Assembly (NCBI RefSeq): GCF_030694575.1
Contig: NZ_JAUYUS010000059.1
Location: 1 to 38,230 of the forward strand
Length of the DNA stretch: 38,230 nt
Direction: 5' to 3'
Origin: Parvibaculum sp.
GTDB lineage: Bacteria; Pseudomonadota; Alphaproteobacteria; Parvibaculales; Parvibaculaceae
A program made the position numbers and the translations under genes. Positions 15,645-25,403 of this stretch are shown here, one piece after another. Each line of letters opens with the position of its first letter. Position 1 is the first letter of the stretch. The notes beneath the pieces are model-generated. The model saw only the letters and a program-made list of their open reading frames with translations. It was not told the origin of the DNA and searched no databases.

Positions 15645-16208
15645 TCAGTCGGCGCGGCGGAGATAGGTGACTTCGTTCGTGTCGACCACGATGCGCTCGC
15701 CGGTCGTGATGAACGGCGGCACCATCACGCGGACGCCGTTTTCCAGAAGCGCCGGCTTGTAGGAGCTGGTGGCTGTCTGGCCTTTTACGGTCGGTTCGGT
15801 TTCGGTGATTTCGAGCACCACCTGATCGGGAAGGGAAATGCCCAGCGCCTTGCCCTCGTGGCTTTCCACGGTCACCTTCATACCGTCCTGCAGGAAGGCG
15901 GCGCGGTCGCCGACCCATTCCTTCGACAGCTCGATCTGCTCGTAGGTCTCATTGTCCATGAAGGTCAGCATCCCGTCATTCTCGTAGAGATACTGATAGT
16001 CCTTCTGTTCGAGGCGCACGCGCTCGACGGTTTCCGCGGAGCGGAAGCGTTCGTTGAGCTTGCGGCCGTCGACCAGGTTTTTCAGCTCCACCTGCGCGAA
16101 GGCGCCGCCCTTTCCGGGCTTTACATGCTGCACCTTGACTGCCGCCCAGAGGCCGCCCTCATGCTCGATGACGTTGCCGGGGCGGATTTCGTTGCCGTTG
16201 ATCTTCAT
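15645..16208 (-). CDS. efp: Elongation factor P
   Basis: The protein has 187 residues and starts [19 protein letters not shown], the canonical EF-P opening. The KOW-like domain I tip [10 protein letters not shown] carries Lys33, the residue equivalent to the modified Lys34 of E. coli. Two OB domains follow, ending [19 protein letters not shown] enters the ribosomal E site and rescues ribosomes stalled on polyproline, such as the Pro-rich part of TolA encoded in this window. The longer frame reaching 16412 is unsupported upstream. No epmA/epmB-type modification gene is in view. Confidence 0.97.
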   Translation of the reverse strand: MKINGNEIRPGNVIEHEGGLWAAVKVQHVKPGKGGAFAQVELKNLVDGRKLNERFRSAETVERVRLEQKDYQYLYENDGMLTFMDNETYEQIELSKEWVGDRAAFLQDGMKVTVESHEGKALGISLPDQVVLEITETEPTVKGQTATSSYKPALLENGVRVMVPPFITTGERIVVDTNEVTYLRRAD

Positions 16209-16347
16209 GGGACGCTCAGTTGTGGGAATGGAATGGAGCAAGGCGGCCTCACATGGAGGCCGTAACCGGCGCTCTGATAACATCATGCGCTGCCAATGCA
16301 CAGAGCAATTCCGTCCTGCGCGGCGCGTGGCCGCCTCCAGCGGCCGC

Positions 16348-17436
16348 TCAGTTTGCGGCGGCCGGGGCAGGACTTTCCCCGCCCGCCTCCCATTTTTTGA
16401 TATCCGCTTCAACCTTGGCGCGGATTTCCGGCGTTATTTCCGGCTCCATGGCGTTCCGCAGGGTGTCGTCCTCGAGGCCGCCCCGTTCCGCCAGCGAAAG
16501 CCAGAGGAAAGCCGCGGCAATGTCGCGCGCCACGCCCTGCCCAAGGAAATAGAGGCGGGCCAGCCGATCCTGGGCGAGGGGATCGCCGCGCATCGCCGCC
16601 TCGGCAAACCACTTCGCTGCCAGCGTATCGTTGCGTTCCACTCCCTCCCCGTTGAGATAGGCGAAAGCGAGCGATGTCTGGGCGCCGGGAACGCCCTTTT
16701 CCGCCGCGGCGGCGAAACGGCGGGCCGCCTTGGCGGCGTTCTTTTCCACCGCGATACCGTCCTGAAACATCAAACCGAGCTGATAGGCCGCCTGCGGCTG
16801 GCCCTGGTCGGCGGCGAGGGTAAAAAGCCGCGCTGCTTCGGCGAGGTCTTCACGCTTGCCCCGTCCGGCGGCATAGAGTGTGCCGAGATAGTACTGGGCG
16901 TTGGCGTTGCCGCTCCTGGCGGCGCTTTCGAACAGGCTTGCGGCCTTGTTAATGTCTTTCGGCCCGCCGTGCCCGGTCGTGTACATCATGCCGAGTTCAG
17001 CCTGGGCGGCCAGGTGACCCTGATCTGCTGCCGCGGCAAAATGCTTGCGGGCGGCCTCGGGGCTGGCGCTTTCGATTTGCCCGTATTCCATCAGCATGCC
17101 GAGCGCGTATTGGGCGCCGGCATCGCCTTGCGCAGCCGCTTTCCCGAACCATTTGGCCGCCTCTTCGGGATTGGCCGTTACGCCTTCGCCATTATTGTAG
17201 ATCGAGCCGAGCATAAGTTGCGCCGTGACGTTGCCCTTTTCGGCAAGCGGCGTCGCGGCGAGGCGGGCCGCTTCATATTTTCCTTCCCGGTAGGCGGCGA
17301 GCGCGGGCGCCATTGGGCCGTCGGCGGGCTTTTCTTGCTCCGCGCGGGGCGAAGGAGCGTTCTGCGCTACGACGGGCAGGGACGCGGCAAGCCCCGCCAC
17401 CGTGGCAAGCGAGAGCGCAAAAGCAATGTGCCTCAT
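16348..17436 (-). CDS. Secreted Sel1-repeat (TPR-like) protein
   Basis: The protein has 362 residues. After a signal peptide (about 1-24, ending VVA) there are seven Sel1-like repeats of about 36 residues (about 70-325). Each begins AQxxLGxxY and ends in AAxxG, for example [14 protein letters not shown]. The tail (SPAPAAAN) is Ala/Pro-rich. Sel1 proteins act as periplasmic scaffolds, for instance in envelope signalling. No partner can be named. The ATG overlaps the thiE stop (ATGA), so it is translationally coupled to thiE, though no functional link is obvious. Confidence 0.88.
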   Translation of the reverse strand: MRHIAFALSLATVAGLAASLPVVAQNAPSPRAEQEKPADGPMAPALAAYREGKYEAARLAATPLAEKGNVTAQLMLGSIYNNGEGVTANPEEAAKWFGKAAAQGDAGAQYALGMLMEYGQIESASPEAARKHFAAAADQGHLAAQAELGMMYTTGHGGPKDINKAASLFESAARSGNANAQYYLGTLYAAGRGKREDLAEAARLFTLAADQGQPQAAYQLGLMFQDGIAVEKNAAKAARRFAAAAEKGVPGAQTSLAFAYLNGEGVERNDTLAAKWFAEAAMRGDPLAQDRLARLYFLGQGVARDIAAAFLWLSLAERGGLEDDTLRNAMEPEITPEIRAKVEADIKKWEAGGESPAPAAAN

Positions 17437-18107
17437 CTGTTTGCGCTTTCCTCGACCATGACCACGTTCAGCGCCCGTACTGCCGCCGCCGGTCCATCCG
17501 CATAGGCCCAGACGCCCGACGAGACCGCAAGAAAATCGGCTCCGGCGCGGACGAGGGGTGCGGCGTTGGCCACGGTGATACCTCCGATTGCGACGCAAGG
17601 CAGGATGAACAGGTTCGACCACCATGTCAGGATTTCAGGTTCGGCCTTACTTATAGGCGTTTTTGTGTCGGTTTCGTAAAAGGCCCCGAAAGCCACATAG
17701 TCAGCACCTGCTTCTCCCGCTTCCATCGCGAGGTGCCGCGATGCATGACAGGTGACGCCGACGACCCGGTCCGATCCCACAAGCTTGCGGGCTTCCTTGC
17801 AGGTCATGTCGCCTTGTCCGACATGGACGCCGTCCGCGCCGAGTTCGGCGGCGAGATCGGCGCGGTCGTTAATGATGAAGGCGACATCACGCTCTTGCGC
17901 GATCGGCATCAGGACTTCGGCCGCGCGGCGGACATCGTCGGCAGTGGGCGGTGTTTCATTGTCGCCCTTCAACCGCAGCTGCAGGGAGGCTACGTCGCCG
18001 GCATCGAGCGCGGCTTTCAAGGTATCGGCAAACGCCCGCGGCTCGATACGCGGCGGCGTTATGAGATAGAGGCGGCAGGCGGGGCGCTGATCTGATTGGT
18101 CTGACAT
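17433..18107 (-). CDS. thiE: Thiamine phosphate synthase
   Basis: The protein has 224 residues and is a TIM barrel. The ThiE motifs are in order: [38 protein letters not shown] (the usual GVSTH region), [17 protein letters not shown] (phosphate/thiazole binding) and VAIGGI. The enzyme condenses HMP pyrophosphate with thiazole phosphate. It is a slightly divergent alphaproteobacterial version. The gene begins beyond the fba terminator, and the other thi genes are not here. It overlaps the Sel1-repeat gene by four bases. Confidence 0.88.
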   Translation of the reverse strand: MSDQSDQRPACRLYLITPPRIEPRAFADTLKAALDAGDVASLQLRLKGDNETPPTADDVRRAAEVLMPIAQERDVAFIINDRADLAAELGADGVHVGQGDMTCKEARKLVGSDRVVGVTCHASRHLAMEAGEAGADYVAFGAFYETDTKTPISKAEPEILTWWSNLFILPCVAIGGITVANAAPLVRAGADFLAVSSGVWAYADGPAAAVRALNVVMVEESANR

Positions 18108-18142
18108 GGGCGTGTTTTAGCTTGATGCGGTCCAAAAACAAA

Positions 18143-18169
18143 ACGCCCCGCTCGAGGAGAGCGGGGCGT
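18143..18169 (-). terminator. Terminator after fba
   Basis: ACGCCCCGCTC-GAGGA-GAGCGGGGCGT is followed on the minus strand by TTTTGTTTTTGG. It ends the tkt-gap-pgk-fba run before thiE. Confidence 0.9.
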
Positions 18170-18192
18170 CTGCAAGATGTGAAATATCGGCT

Positions 18193-19212
18193 TCAGGCGG
18201 CCTTTTCCAGCGCGCTCTTCCAGTCGCCAAGCGCCGCCAGCCCGTTCATCTTCGCGCGATGCAGGAATGCCTTCTGGCCGGCCGGAACATTCTCGGGCTT
18301 GCCGCTCCATGCTTTCAGCGGGGCTGCCTGCAATGCGCGACCATAGGAGAAGGACATCTTCCAGGGGAAGCCGCCGATGGCATTCATCGCGTTCAGATGC
18401 GCTGTCGCGTCCTCGTCCGACTGGCCGCCGGAGAGGAAGACGATGCCCGGAATGGCGGCGGGAACGGTGCGCTTGAAGCAGGCGATCGTCTTTTCCGCCA
18501 CTTCTTCGACACCGGCCTGCTTGCCGCACTTCTTGCCGGAAATCACCATGTTCGGCTTCAGGATCGTGCCTTCGAGATTTACCCGGTGTGCGCCGAGCCG
18601 GTCGAAGAGGATGCGCAGCGTTTCCTCGGTTACATCGAAGCAGCGGTCGACATCGTGGCCGCCATCCATGAGGACTTCCGGTTCCACGATCGGGACGATC
18701 TTCGCCTGCTGGCAGAGCGCCGCATAGCGGGCGAGCGCTTCGGCATTGGCCTCGAGGCAGGTCCGCGTCGGGATGCCGCCGGCGATGTCGATTACCGCAC
18801 GCCACTTCGCGAAGCGTGCGCCGAGATCGTAATATTCCGCAAGCCGTTCGCCGAGGCCGTCTAGGCCTTCGGTGATTTTTTCGCCCGGAAAGCCCGGCAT
18901 GTCCTTCGCACCGGCATCGACCTTGATGCCCGGGATCGCACCGGCCTTTTTAATAAGGTCGACGAGCGGCGTACCGTCCTTCGCCTTCTGGCGGATCGTC
19001 TCGTCGTAGAGGATCACGCCGGAGATATATTTCTGCATCGCTTCGTCGGTGCGGAAAAGCATTTCGCGATAGTCGCGGCGGGTATCCGCCGTCGATTCCA
19101 CGTTGATGCCGTCGAAGCGCTTCTTGATCGTGCCGGAGCTTTCGTCGGCGGCCAGAATGCCTTTGCCCGGCGCAACCATCGCCTGTGCAATCGATTCAAG
19201 CGTCTCAGTCAT
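18193..19212 (-). CDS. Fructose-bisphosphate aldolase, class I (animal/plant-like type)
   Basis: The protein has 339 residues. GKGILAADESSGTIKKRF is the signature of the eukaryote-like class I aldolases. The Schiff-base lysine lies in NLEGTILKPNMV (about residue 218), and FLSGGQSDEDA near 270 binds phosphate. It needs no metal, unlike the class II enzyme usual in bacteria. It splits fructose 1,6-bisphosphate into triose phosphates or works in reverse in gluconeogenesis. It is last of the tkt-gap-pgk-fba cluster. Confidence 0.95.
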   Translation of the reverse strand: MTETLESIAQAMVAPGKGILAADESSGTIKKRFDGINVESTADTRRDYREMLFRTDEAMQKYISGVILYDETIRQKAKDGTPLVDLIKKAGAIPGIKVDAGAKDMPGFPGEKITEGLDGLGERLAEYYDLGARFAKWRAVIDIAGGIPTRTCLEANAEALARYAALCQQAKIVPIVEPEVLMDGGHDVDRCFDVTEETLRILFDRLGAHRVNLEGTILKPNMVISGKKCGKQAGVEEVAEKTIACFKRTVPAAIPGIVFLSGGQSDEDATAHLNAMNAIGGFPWKMSFSYGRALQAAPLKAWSGKPENVPAGQKAFLHRAKMNGLAALGDWKSALEKAA

Positions 19213-19245
19213 GTGTCTACCCTCTTGATCCCAGTCTTAATGCGG

Positions 19246-20454
19246 TTATCCGCGGCTCAACGCCGCGACACCCGGCAGTTCAACGCCTTCCAGCCATTCG
19301 AGAAATGCGCCGCCTGCGGCGGAAACATATGTGAAATCCTCGGCGGCCCCCGCTTCGTTGAGGGCGGCCACCGTATCGCCGCCGCCGCCGACGGAAATCA
19401 GTTCGCCCTGCTTGCTGCGCATTGCGACGATCCGCGCGGCGGCCACCGTACCCCGGTCGAATGGGGGGATTTCGAAGGCGCCGAGCGGTCCGTTCCAGAC
19501 CACGGTGCTTGCCGTTTCGAAGCGCGCCGCCAGATGCGCCAGCGTACCCTCGCCGACATCGAGGATCATTTCATCCTCCGGCACTTCGTCCACGGAGACG
19601 GTTCTTGCCGAAGCGCCTGCTTTCAGCTCCTTCGCAACCACGACATCCGTCGGCAAAACGATGTCGCAATGCGCGGCGCGGGCGTTGGCCATGATGTGGC
19701 GCGCGGTATCGAACAGATCCGGCTCGCAAAGCGACTTGCCGACCTTCTTGCCCTGAGCGGCAAGGAAGGTGTTCGCCATGCCGCCGCCGATGACCAGCGC
19801 GTCGACCTTTTTTACGAGGTTGCCGAGCAGCGAAATCTTGGTCGATATCTTCGCGCCGCCGACAATGGCGACCACCGGGCGCTTCGGGTTGCCCAAGGCC
19901 GCGTCGAGCGCGGCGAGTTCCGCTTCCATGGCTCGACCGGCATAGGAGGGCAGAAAATGCGTAATGCCTTCGGTCGAGCCGTGCGCCCTGTGGGCGCAGG
20001 AAAAAGCGTCGTTGACGTAAACATTGCCGTTTTTTGCCAACGTCTTGGCAAATTCGGGATCGTTGTTTTCTTCACCCGCATGAAAGCGCGTGTTTTCGAG
20101 AACAAGAATGGTCCCCGGCTGCATGGCGCCGACGGCTTTCGAGGCCACCTCTCCAACGCAATCTTCGGCGAAGCCGACCTTGCTGCCGACAACGCCGCTC
20201 AAGGCCTCGGCAATCGGCCTAAGAGAATATTTGGCTTCCGGCGCACCCTTGGGGCGTCCGAAATGAGAGAGCACGATTACGCGGGCTCCCTTGCCGGCCA
20301 GTTCCTTCAGGGTCGGTGCGACGCGCTCGAGGCGCGTCGCATCCGAAACCTTGCCGTCCTGCACGGGCACGTTGAGGTCTGCGCGGATGAGAATCCGGAG
20401 ACCGTCCAGGCCGACGGCGGCGAAGAGATCGTCTAGCGTCTTGTAGTCGGCCAT
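19246..20454 (-). CDS. pgk: Phosphoglycerate kinase
   Basis: The protein has 402 residues, the normal bacterial length. The N-domain motif [18 protein letters not shown], the basic-patch segment [12 protein letters not shown] and the C-domain [13 protein letters not shown] nucleotide-phosphate loop are all present. It catalyses ATP formation from 1,3-bisphosphoglycerate. It follows gap by 18 bases and precedes fba by 33 bases, so the genes are co-transcribed. Confidence 0.97.
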   Translation of the reverse strand: MADYKTLDDLFAAVGLDGLRILIRADLNVPVQDGKVSDATRLERVAPTLKELAGKGARVIVLSHFGRPKGAPEAKYSLRPIAEALSGVVGSKVGFAEDCVGEVASKAVGAMQPGTILVLENTRFHAGEENNDPEFAKTLAKNGNVYVNDAFSCAHRAHGSTEGITHFLPSYAGRAMEAELAALDAALGNPKRPVVAIVGGAKISTKISLLGNLVKKVDALVIGGGMANTFLAAQGKKVGKSLCEPDLFDTARHIMANARAAHCDIVLPTDVVVAKELKAGASARTVSVDEVPEDEMILDVGEGTLAHLAARFETASTVVWNGPLGAFEIPPFDRGTVAAARIVAMRSKQGELISVGGGGDTVAALNEAGAAEDFTYVSAAGGAFLEWLEGVELPGVAALSRG

Positions 20455-20472
20455 GAACGCACGCGGCTCCGG

Positions 20473-21480
20473 TCAGAGAAGCTTGCCCATGGCGACAGCG
20501 GTGTCGCCCATACGGTTCGAGAAGCCCCACTCATTGTCGTACCAGCTCAGCACGCGCACGAGCTTGCCGTCGATCACCTGGGTCTGCGTCAGATCGAAGG
20601 TGGAAGAGGCGGGGTTGTGGTTGAAGTCGATCGAGACATTCGGCTCGTTCGTCGTCGCGAGGATGCCTTTCAGCGGGCCCTTCGCTGCGGCGATGATGGC
20701 GGCGTTCACTTCTTCTGCCGTGGTCTTCTTCTTGGACGTGAAGACGAGGTCGATCACCGAGACGTTCGGGGTCGGCACGCGGATCGAGGTGCCGTCGAGC
20801 TTGCCCTGCAGTTCCGGCAGCACGAGGCCGACGGCCTTGGCGGCGCCTGTCGAGGTCGGGATCATGGAGACGGCGGCGGCGCGGGCGCGGCGCGGGTCCT
20901 TGTGGAGCGTGTCCACCGTGTTCTGGTCGCCGGTGTAGGCGTGGATCGTCGTCATGTAGCCCTGCTCGATGCCGCAGGCCTTGTGCAGCACCTGCGCAAC
21001 AGGCGCGAGGCAGTTCGTGGTGCAGGATGCGTTCGAGACCACCTTGTGGCTCTTCTTCAGGGACTGGTGGTTCACGCCGTAGACCACGGTCAGGTCCGCC
21101 TCTTCGCCGGGGGCGGAGATCAGTACTTTTTTGGCGCCCGCTGTCAGGTGTGCGGCTGCCTTTTCCCGGGCGGTGAAGAGACCCGTGCATTCGAGCGCGA
21201 TGTCGACACCGAGTTCCTTCCAGGGGAGCTTCGAGGGATCGCGTTCGGCCAGCACCTTGATGGGGCCGCGGCCAAGATCCATGGTCGCCTTCGTCGTCTT
21301 GATCTTGCCGGGGAAACGGCCGTGCACGCTGTCGTATTTCAGCAGGAGGGCGTTCGCATCTACAGAGCCGAGGTCGTTGATGGCGACGACTTCGATGTCC
21401 TTACGGCCGGACTCCGCGATAGCGCGGAGCACCAGGCGCCCGATCCGACCGAATCCGTTAATCGCAACGCGGACAGCCAT
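20473..21480 (-). CDS. gap: Glyceraldehyde-3-phosphate dehydrogenase
   Basis: The protein has 335 residues. The NAD-binding start [12 protein letters not shown], the catalytic Cys in [12 protein letters not shown] (about residue 154) and the C-terminal [13 protein letters not shown] are intact. AINDL after the second strand carries the Asp typical of NAD-preferring enzymes. The start is at 21480 (MAVRVAING), preceded by a GGAGAAAGA ribosome-binding site; the frame upstream to 21600 lies in the tkt coding region. It is 22 bases downstream of tkt. Confidence 0.97.
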   Translation of the reverse strand: MAVRVAINGFGRIGRLVLRAIAESGRKDIEVVAINDLGSVDANALLLKYDSVHGRFPGKIKTTKATMDLGRGPIKVLAERDPSKLPWKELGVDIALECTGLFTAREKAAAHLTAGAKKVLISAPGEEADLTVVYGVNHQSLKKSHKVVSNASCTTNCLAPVAQVLHKACGIEQGYMTTIHAYTGDQNTVDTLHKDPRRARAAAVSMIPTSTGAAKAVGLVLPELQGKLDGTSIRVPTPNVSVIDLVFTSKKKTTAEEVNAAIIAAAKGPLKGILATTNEPNVSIDFNHNPASSTFDLTQTQVIDGKLVRVLSWYDNEWGFSNRMGDTAVAMGKLL

Positions 21481-21502
21481 TCTTCTTTCTCCTGAGCGTG
21501 AG

Positions 21503-23557
21503 TTAGGACTTTTCCTCGAGGCGCGCCTTTGCCGCAGCCACGGCTGCCTCGGGTGTAATGTTGAAGTGCTTGTAGAGTTCCGGGGCCGGTGCGGAGGCAC
21601 CGAAGCCGGTCATGCCGATAAAGTCGCCGTCGGCACCGATATATCGGTCCCAGCCGTAGCGGACTGCCGCTTCGATCGCGATTTTCACGGTGTCCTCGCC
21701 GAGTATCTCCTTTTGGAAATCCGACGATTGCCGGTCGAAAAGATCGAGGCAGGGCATGGAGACGACGCGGGCGGGAATGCCTTCCTTCTCCAGCATCTTC
21801 TGCGCGGCAACGGCAATTTCGACTTCGGAGCCGGTCGCCAGCAGAGAGACTTTCGCCTTCGAGGAAGCAGGTACCAGTTCATAGGCGCCACGGGCGCAGA
21901 GATTCTTTTCGGAATTCTCTGTGCGTACGGCAGGCAGGTTCTGGCGCGACAGAGCGAGGATCGACGGCGCATCCTTCGATTCCAGCGCAAGTTGCCAGCA
22001 TTCGAGCGTTTCCACGGCGTCCGCCGGGCGGAAAACGAGCAGGTTGGGCATGGCGCGCAGGCTTGCCAGATGTTCGACCGGCTGGTGCGTGGGGCCGTCC
22101 TCACCGAGACCGATGCTGTCATGCGTCATCACATAGATGACGCGCTGGCCCATCAGTGCCGAGAGGCGGATCGCGGGGCGGCAGTAGTCGGTGAAGACGA
22201 GGAAGGTGCCTGAATAGGGGATGAAGCCCTTGTGGAGCGCCAGTCCGTTCATGGCTGCCGCCATGCCGTGTTCGCGGATACCGTAATGAATGAACGAACC
22301 CGAGAAATCCTCGGCCGTTACCGCCTGCTGACCCTTCGAACGCGTGTTGTTGGAGCCAGTCAGGTCCGCCGAGCCGCCGATCGTGTCGGGCAGGACCGAA
22401 TTGATGATGTTGAGCGCTTCCTCGGAGGATTTGCGAGTCGCCCATTTCGGCTTTTCAGCGACGAGCTTTTCCTTGAAGGCGGCGATGGCCTTGCCGAGAT
22501 CGGCAGGCAGATCGCCCGCGATGCGGCGCTCGAAATCGATCCGCGTCTCTGCCGGAAGTGCAGCCAGCTGCTCTTCCCAGTTCTTGCGCGCCTTCACATT
22601 GCGAAGGCCCGCGATACGCCAGGCATCCAGCGTCTCGTTCGGAATGACGAAGGGTTCAGCGTTCCAGTGCAGCGTTTCGCGCGCGAGCACGATCTCGTCG
22701 TCGCCGAGAGGCGAGCCGTGGGACGAGGACTTGCCCCGCTTGTTCGGCGCGCCGTAACCGATAACGGTTCGGCAGGCGATCAGGCTCGGCCGGTCGGATT
22801 TTTGTGCCTTCTCAATGGCTGCCGCGATTTCCGCCGGATTGTGGCCGTCGATGCGAGTTGCGTTCCAGCCTGCCGCTTCGAAGCGCTTGAGAGCATCGCC
22901 CGACTCGGAAAGCGACAGCGCGCCGTCGATGGTGATCTCATTGTCATCGTAAAGGACGATGAGCCTGGAAAGCTTCAGGTGACCGGCAAGACCGATGGCC
23001 TCGTGGCTCACGCCTTCCATGAGGTCGCCATCCGAAGCGAGCACATAAGTAAAGTGATCGACGATTTTCTCGCCGAAGCGGGCGGCGAGCAGGCGCTCGG
23101 CCAGCGCCATGCCGACGGCGGTCGAAATGCCCTGGCCGAGAGGGCCGGTGGTCGTTTCCACACCCGCAGCGTGGCCATATTCCGGATGGCCGGCGGTAAT
23201 GGATCCGAGCTGGCGGAAATTCTTGATCTGCTCGATCGTCATGTCCTCGTAGCCGAGCAGATAGTTGACGGCGTAGAGCAGCATGGATCCGTGGCCGGCG
23301 GAGAGGACGAAGCGGTCACGGTCCGGCCAGTTCGGCTGGCGCGGATCGATCTTGAGGAATTTCGTGAAAAGAACGGTCGCGATGTCGGCCGCGCCCATCG
23401 GCATACCGGGATGCCCGGAATTGGCCTTCTGAACCGCGTCCATAGCTAGGGCGCGGATGGCGTTCGCCATGGCGTCATGGGATGCACCGGGCGCCTTGTC
23501 GGCGGTTGCGGCTGTTTTTGCCTTCTCGGCGAGGGCGGATTTGTCAGTTGGCGTCAT
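21503..23557 (-). CDS. tkt: Transketolase
   Basis: The protein has 684 residues. The thiamine-diphosphate motif [14 protein letters not shown] with a following DDNEITIDG lies at about 175-215. The central pyrimidine-binding domain ([13 protein letters not shown]) and the C-terminal domain with [10 protein letters not shown]-like [15 protein letters not shown] are complete. The first 25 residues are Ala/Lys-rich and outside the usual fold, so an internal ATG about 30 codons in ([13 protein letters not shown]) is possible. It interconverts pentose phosphates with glycolytic intermediates. It is first in the tkt-gap-pgk-fba cluster. Confidence 0.95.
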   Translation of the reverse strand: MTPTDKSALAEKAKTAATADKAPGASHDAMANAIRALAMDAVQKANSGHPGMPMGAADIATVLFTKFLKIDPRQPNWPDRDRFVLSAGHGSMLLYAVNYLLGYEDMTIEQIKNFRQLGSITAGHPEYGHAAGVETTTGPLGQGISTAVGMALAERLLAARFGEKIVDHFTYVLASDGDLMEGVSHEAIGLAGHLKLSRLIVLYDDNEITIDGALSLSESGDALKRFEAAGWNATRIDGHNPAEIAAAIEKAQKSDRPSLIACRTVIGYGAPNKRGKSSSHGSPLGDDEIVLARETLHWNAEPFVIPNETLDAWRIAGLRNVKARKNWEEQLAALPAETRIDFERRIAGDLPADLGKAIAAFKEKLVAEKPKWATRKSSEEALNIINSVLPDTIGGSADLTGSNNTRSKGQQAVTAEDFSGSFIHYGIREHGMAAAMNGLALHKGFIPYSGTFLVFTDYCRPAIRLSALMGQRVIYVMTHDSIGLGEDGPTHQPVEHLASLRAMPNLLVFRPADAVETLECWQLALESKDAPSILALSRQNLPAVRTENSEKNLCARGAYELVPASSKAKVSLLATGSEVEIAVAAQKMLEKEGIPARVVSMPCLDLFDRQSSDFQKEILGEDTVKIAIEAAVRYGWDRYIGADGDFIGMTGFGASAPAPELYKHFNITPEAAVAAAKARLEEKS

Positions 23558-23668
23558 GTGTCACTCTATAGCCCAGACGGGCGCTGAGCGGGCAGGAGAT
23601 CGCGGGTCGTCCGCGCCGGGGCGAAAGCCGCTCTGTGGCTCAAATCGGGCCCTCCCGAGAGCGGCGCC

Positions 23669-23697
23669 ACAATGACCACGGGACCCCCGGGAGTCAA
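23669..23697 (-). promoter_or_regulatory. Weak candidate promoter for tkt
   Basis: On the minus strand, TTGACT (23697-23692) is 17 bases from CATTGT (23674-23669). The -10 match is poor (three of six), but it is the best pair in the divergent gap upstream of tkt. Confidence 0.3.
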
Positions 23698-23793
23698 TGC
23701 CGGAATAGCTGCCCGGAAGCCGTTTTCGCGCATCTCCGATTGCGGTTTCGCAAGTTCCGCGCCGGTTGGCGAAAAGGCCCACAACAGGCGGCG

Positions 23794-23823
23794 TTGACCT
23801 TATTTCATGCGCGCGCCTATCTT
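23794..23823 (+). promoter_or_regulatory. Probable sigma-70 promoter of the DUF4164-zapA operon
   Basis: TTGACC (23794-23799) and TATCTT (23818-23823) have an 18-base spacer, 70 bases before the DUF4164 start codon. The divergent gap 23558-23892 (335 bases) otherwise holds only the weak tkt candidate; I see no gene in it. Confidence 0.55.
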
Positions 23824-23892
23824 GGCGCAGAGAGGTCGCCCGGTCGCCGGGGCGGCGACGGGTGGCCGCGACAAAAGAGCGCCGGAAAAAGC

Positions 23893-24159
23893 ATGAGCAA
23901 ACTCGATTCGTCCATGGACCGCTTTTCGAGCGCGCTGGACAGGCTGGAAGCGACGATCAACCGGCAGGTTTTGCGGGCGCAGGCGGCCAAGCGGCTGCAG
24001 GAAGAAGTCGATACGCTGAAGGAGGACCGGGCGGAACTCGCCCAGGAACTCGATCAGTTGAAGTCGGAAGCGCGGCGGCTCAACGAACTCAATGAACGCG
24101 CGTCGGAGACGCTTGCAGACGCCATCGAGGGTATTCGCGAAGTCCTCGCCGAAGGCTGA
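23893..24159 (+). CDS. DUF4164-type coiled-coil protein
   Basis: The protein has 88 residues, nearly all one coiled coil: SMDRFSSALDRLEATINRQV, then LQEEVDTLKEDRAELAQELD and on to ASETLADAIEGIREVLAEG. It fits the DUF4164 family found directly before zapA in alphaproteobacteria. The start at 23893 follows GGAAAAAGC. A partner role with ZapA in Z-ring assembly is plausible from position (28-base spacing to zapA) and structure, not shown. Confidence 0.8.
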   Translation: MSKLDSSMDRFSSALDRLEATINRQVLRAQAAKRLQEEVDTLKEDRAELAQELDQLKSEARRLNELNERASETLADAIEGIREVLAEG

Positions 24160-24187
24160 AACAAGCCCGGCTGGAAAGGGTAAAGTC

Positions 24188-24547
24188 ATGGGACAGGTCA
24201 AGGTCTCGATTAACGATCGTTCCTACTCCGTTGCCTGCGGCGATGGCGAGGAAGGCCATGTGCGGGAACTTGCAGCCCATTTGAACAGGCACGTCACCAG
24301 CCTTGCCCAGGAAGTCGGACAGGTGGGCGATGCGCGGCTCCTGCTGATGGCGGGGCTCCTCATCGCCGATGAACTCTCCGATGCGCTTCAGAAAACGAAG
24401 CTTCTGGAGCAGGAGATCGAAACCATGTCGGGCACCAGGGCTTCGGCACAGGAGCGGACGCGGGAAGCCGAGGATTCGCTTGCCGAGGTACTCGATACCG
24501 CGGCGAGGCGCATCGAAGATCTGGCCAAACGCATAGAGGCCGCGTGA
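24188..24547 (+). CDS. zapA: Cell division protein ZapA
   Basis: The protein has 119 residues. The N-terminal globular head VKVSINDRSYSVACGDGEE is the ZapA signature. It is followed by the conserved LLMAGLLIADELSDAL helix and a long C-terminal coiled coil used for dimer and tetramer formation. ZapA bundles FtsZ filaments at midcell. It sits between the DUF4164 gene and the 6S RNA, the usual zapA - ssrS - 5-FCL order of proteobacteria. Confidence 0.92.
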   Translation: MGQVKVSINDRSYSVACGDGEEGHVRELAAHLNRHVTSLAQEVGQVGDARLLLMAGLLIADELSDALQKTKLLEQEIETMSGTRASAQERTREAEDSLAEVLDTAARRIEDLAKRIEAA

Positions 24548-24579
24548 TACCCGCCAATCGGTCTTCTGACGGGGCGGCC

Positions 24580-24611
24580 TTGACCTGCATGGGCATTGGA
24601 CCACATAGAAT
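24580..24611 (+). promoter_or_regulatory. Probable promoter of 6S RNA
   Basis: TTGACC (24580-24585) with an A/T-rich CATAGAAT (24604-24611) lies 18-20 bases downstream. It lies just before the 5' end of the 6S closing stem. Confidence 0.5.
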
Positions 24612-24615
24612 AGCT

Positions 24616-24772
24616 ACGGGTTCTGCCCGGCGCGTTAGGAACACATACTCTCGGGGCCTTACGGTCCTCAAGGGAGCTGTCCCTGAGGGAGACTGTGGTC
24701 TTCTTCATACGGCGCCCACCTACGTTAGTAGGTCTCCGGGGAACGAAGTTCCGACGGCCGTGGCGGACCCAC
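24616..24772 (+). ncRNA. ssrS: 6S RNA
   Basis: The gene lies between zapA and the 5-formyl-THF cyclo-ligase gene, the conserved 6S site. The ends pair: GGGTTC-T-GCC (24618-24627) with GGCGGACCC (24762-24770), extended by CGGC/GCCG. The distal arm ends in CCTCAAGGGA-GCTG-TCCCTGAGG (about 24669-24691), and an asymmetric open region lies between, as in 6S RNA. Small 3'-side hairpins CCTAC-GTTA-GTAGG and GAAC-GAA-GTTC are also present. 6S RNA mimics an open promoter and binds sigma-70 RNA polymerase in stationary phase. Ends are accurate to about five bases. Confidence 0.88.
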
Positions 24773-24803
24773 TTGTTCTTCCTCCCCTTTCCGGTTGTGC
24801 CGC

Positions 24804-25403
24804 ATGAATGCGGAAGCAAAGCAACTCGCGCGGCGGGCGGCGCTGGAGCGGCGGAACGTGGCGCAGGCAAGGTTGGGCACGGCGGCGCCTGCCCTTATAG
24901 CGAAGCATTTTCTCGGGGCTTTCCTGCTTCCGGGAGGGAGTTGCATTGCAGGCTATATCGCCATCTCAAGCGAGCCGGACCCCGCCGAACTGATACGGCG
25001 CCTTTCGGCCAACGGGCATGTGTGTGCCCTTCCGCGCGTCGCGTCACGGAATGCACCGCTCGTTTTCCACCGCTGGCGGCCAGGCAATGCGCTGTTGCCC
25101 GGTGCTCACGGCACGCGGGAGCCGCAGCCGGATGCGCCTCTGTGCCGCCCCGACATCGTGCTCGTGCCGCTTCTTGCTTTCGACAATGCTGGCCGCCGCC
25201 TCGGTTATGGTGGCGGTTACTACGACAGGACGCTGGCGGCGCTTCGTGCGGACGGCAAGGGTGTCATCGCCGTTGGGGTTGCCTTTTCCGCGCAGGAAGC
25301 TCAAGACCTCCCCGAAGAGGAATTCGATGAACGGCTCGACTGGGTCGTGACGGAAAAGGGTGCGCGCTCGTTCAACGCGGCACCGGCCGGAGGCTGGACA
25401 TGA
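24804..25403 (+). CDS. 5-formyltetrahydrofolate cyclo-ligase
   Basis: The protein has 199 residues. The N-terminal basic helices (KQLARRAALERRNVAQ), the substrate loop with GYIAISSEPDP and the nucleotide/phosphate motif RRLGYGGGYYDRTLAAL (about 132-148) identify the 5-FCL (YgfA/MTHFS) family. It converts 5-formyl-THF to 5,10-methenyl-THF with ATP. It lies 3' of 6S RNA and is probably on the same primary transcript, as in E. coli ssrS-ygfA. Its last codons overlap the next ATG (ATGA). Confidence 0.93.
   Translation: MNAEAKQLARRAALERRNVAQARLGTAAPALIAKHFLGAFLLPGGSCIAGYIAISSEPDPAELIRRLSANGHVCALPRVASRNAPLVFHRWRPGNALLPGAHGTREPQPDAPLCRPDIVLVPLLAFDNAGRRLGYGGGYYDRTLAALRADGKGVIAVGVAFSAQEAQDLPEEEFDERLDWVVTEKGARSFNAAPAGGWT

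Noticed and set aside
16054-17505. 483-codon plus-strand ORF opposite the Sel1-repeat gene
   Set aside because: Its apparent repeats are the antisense image of the Sel1 repeats.
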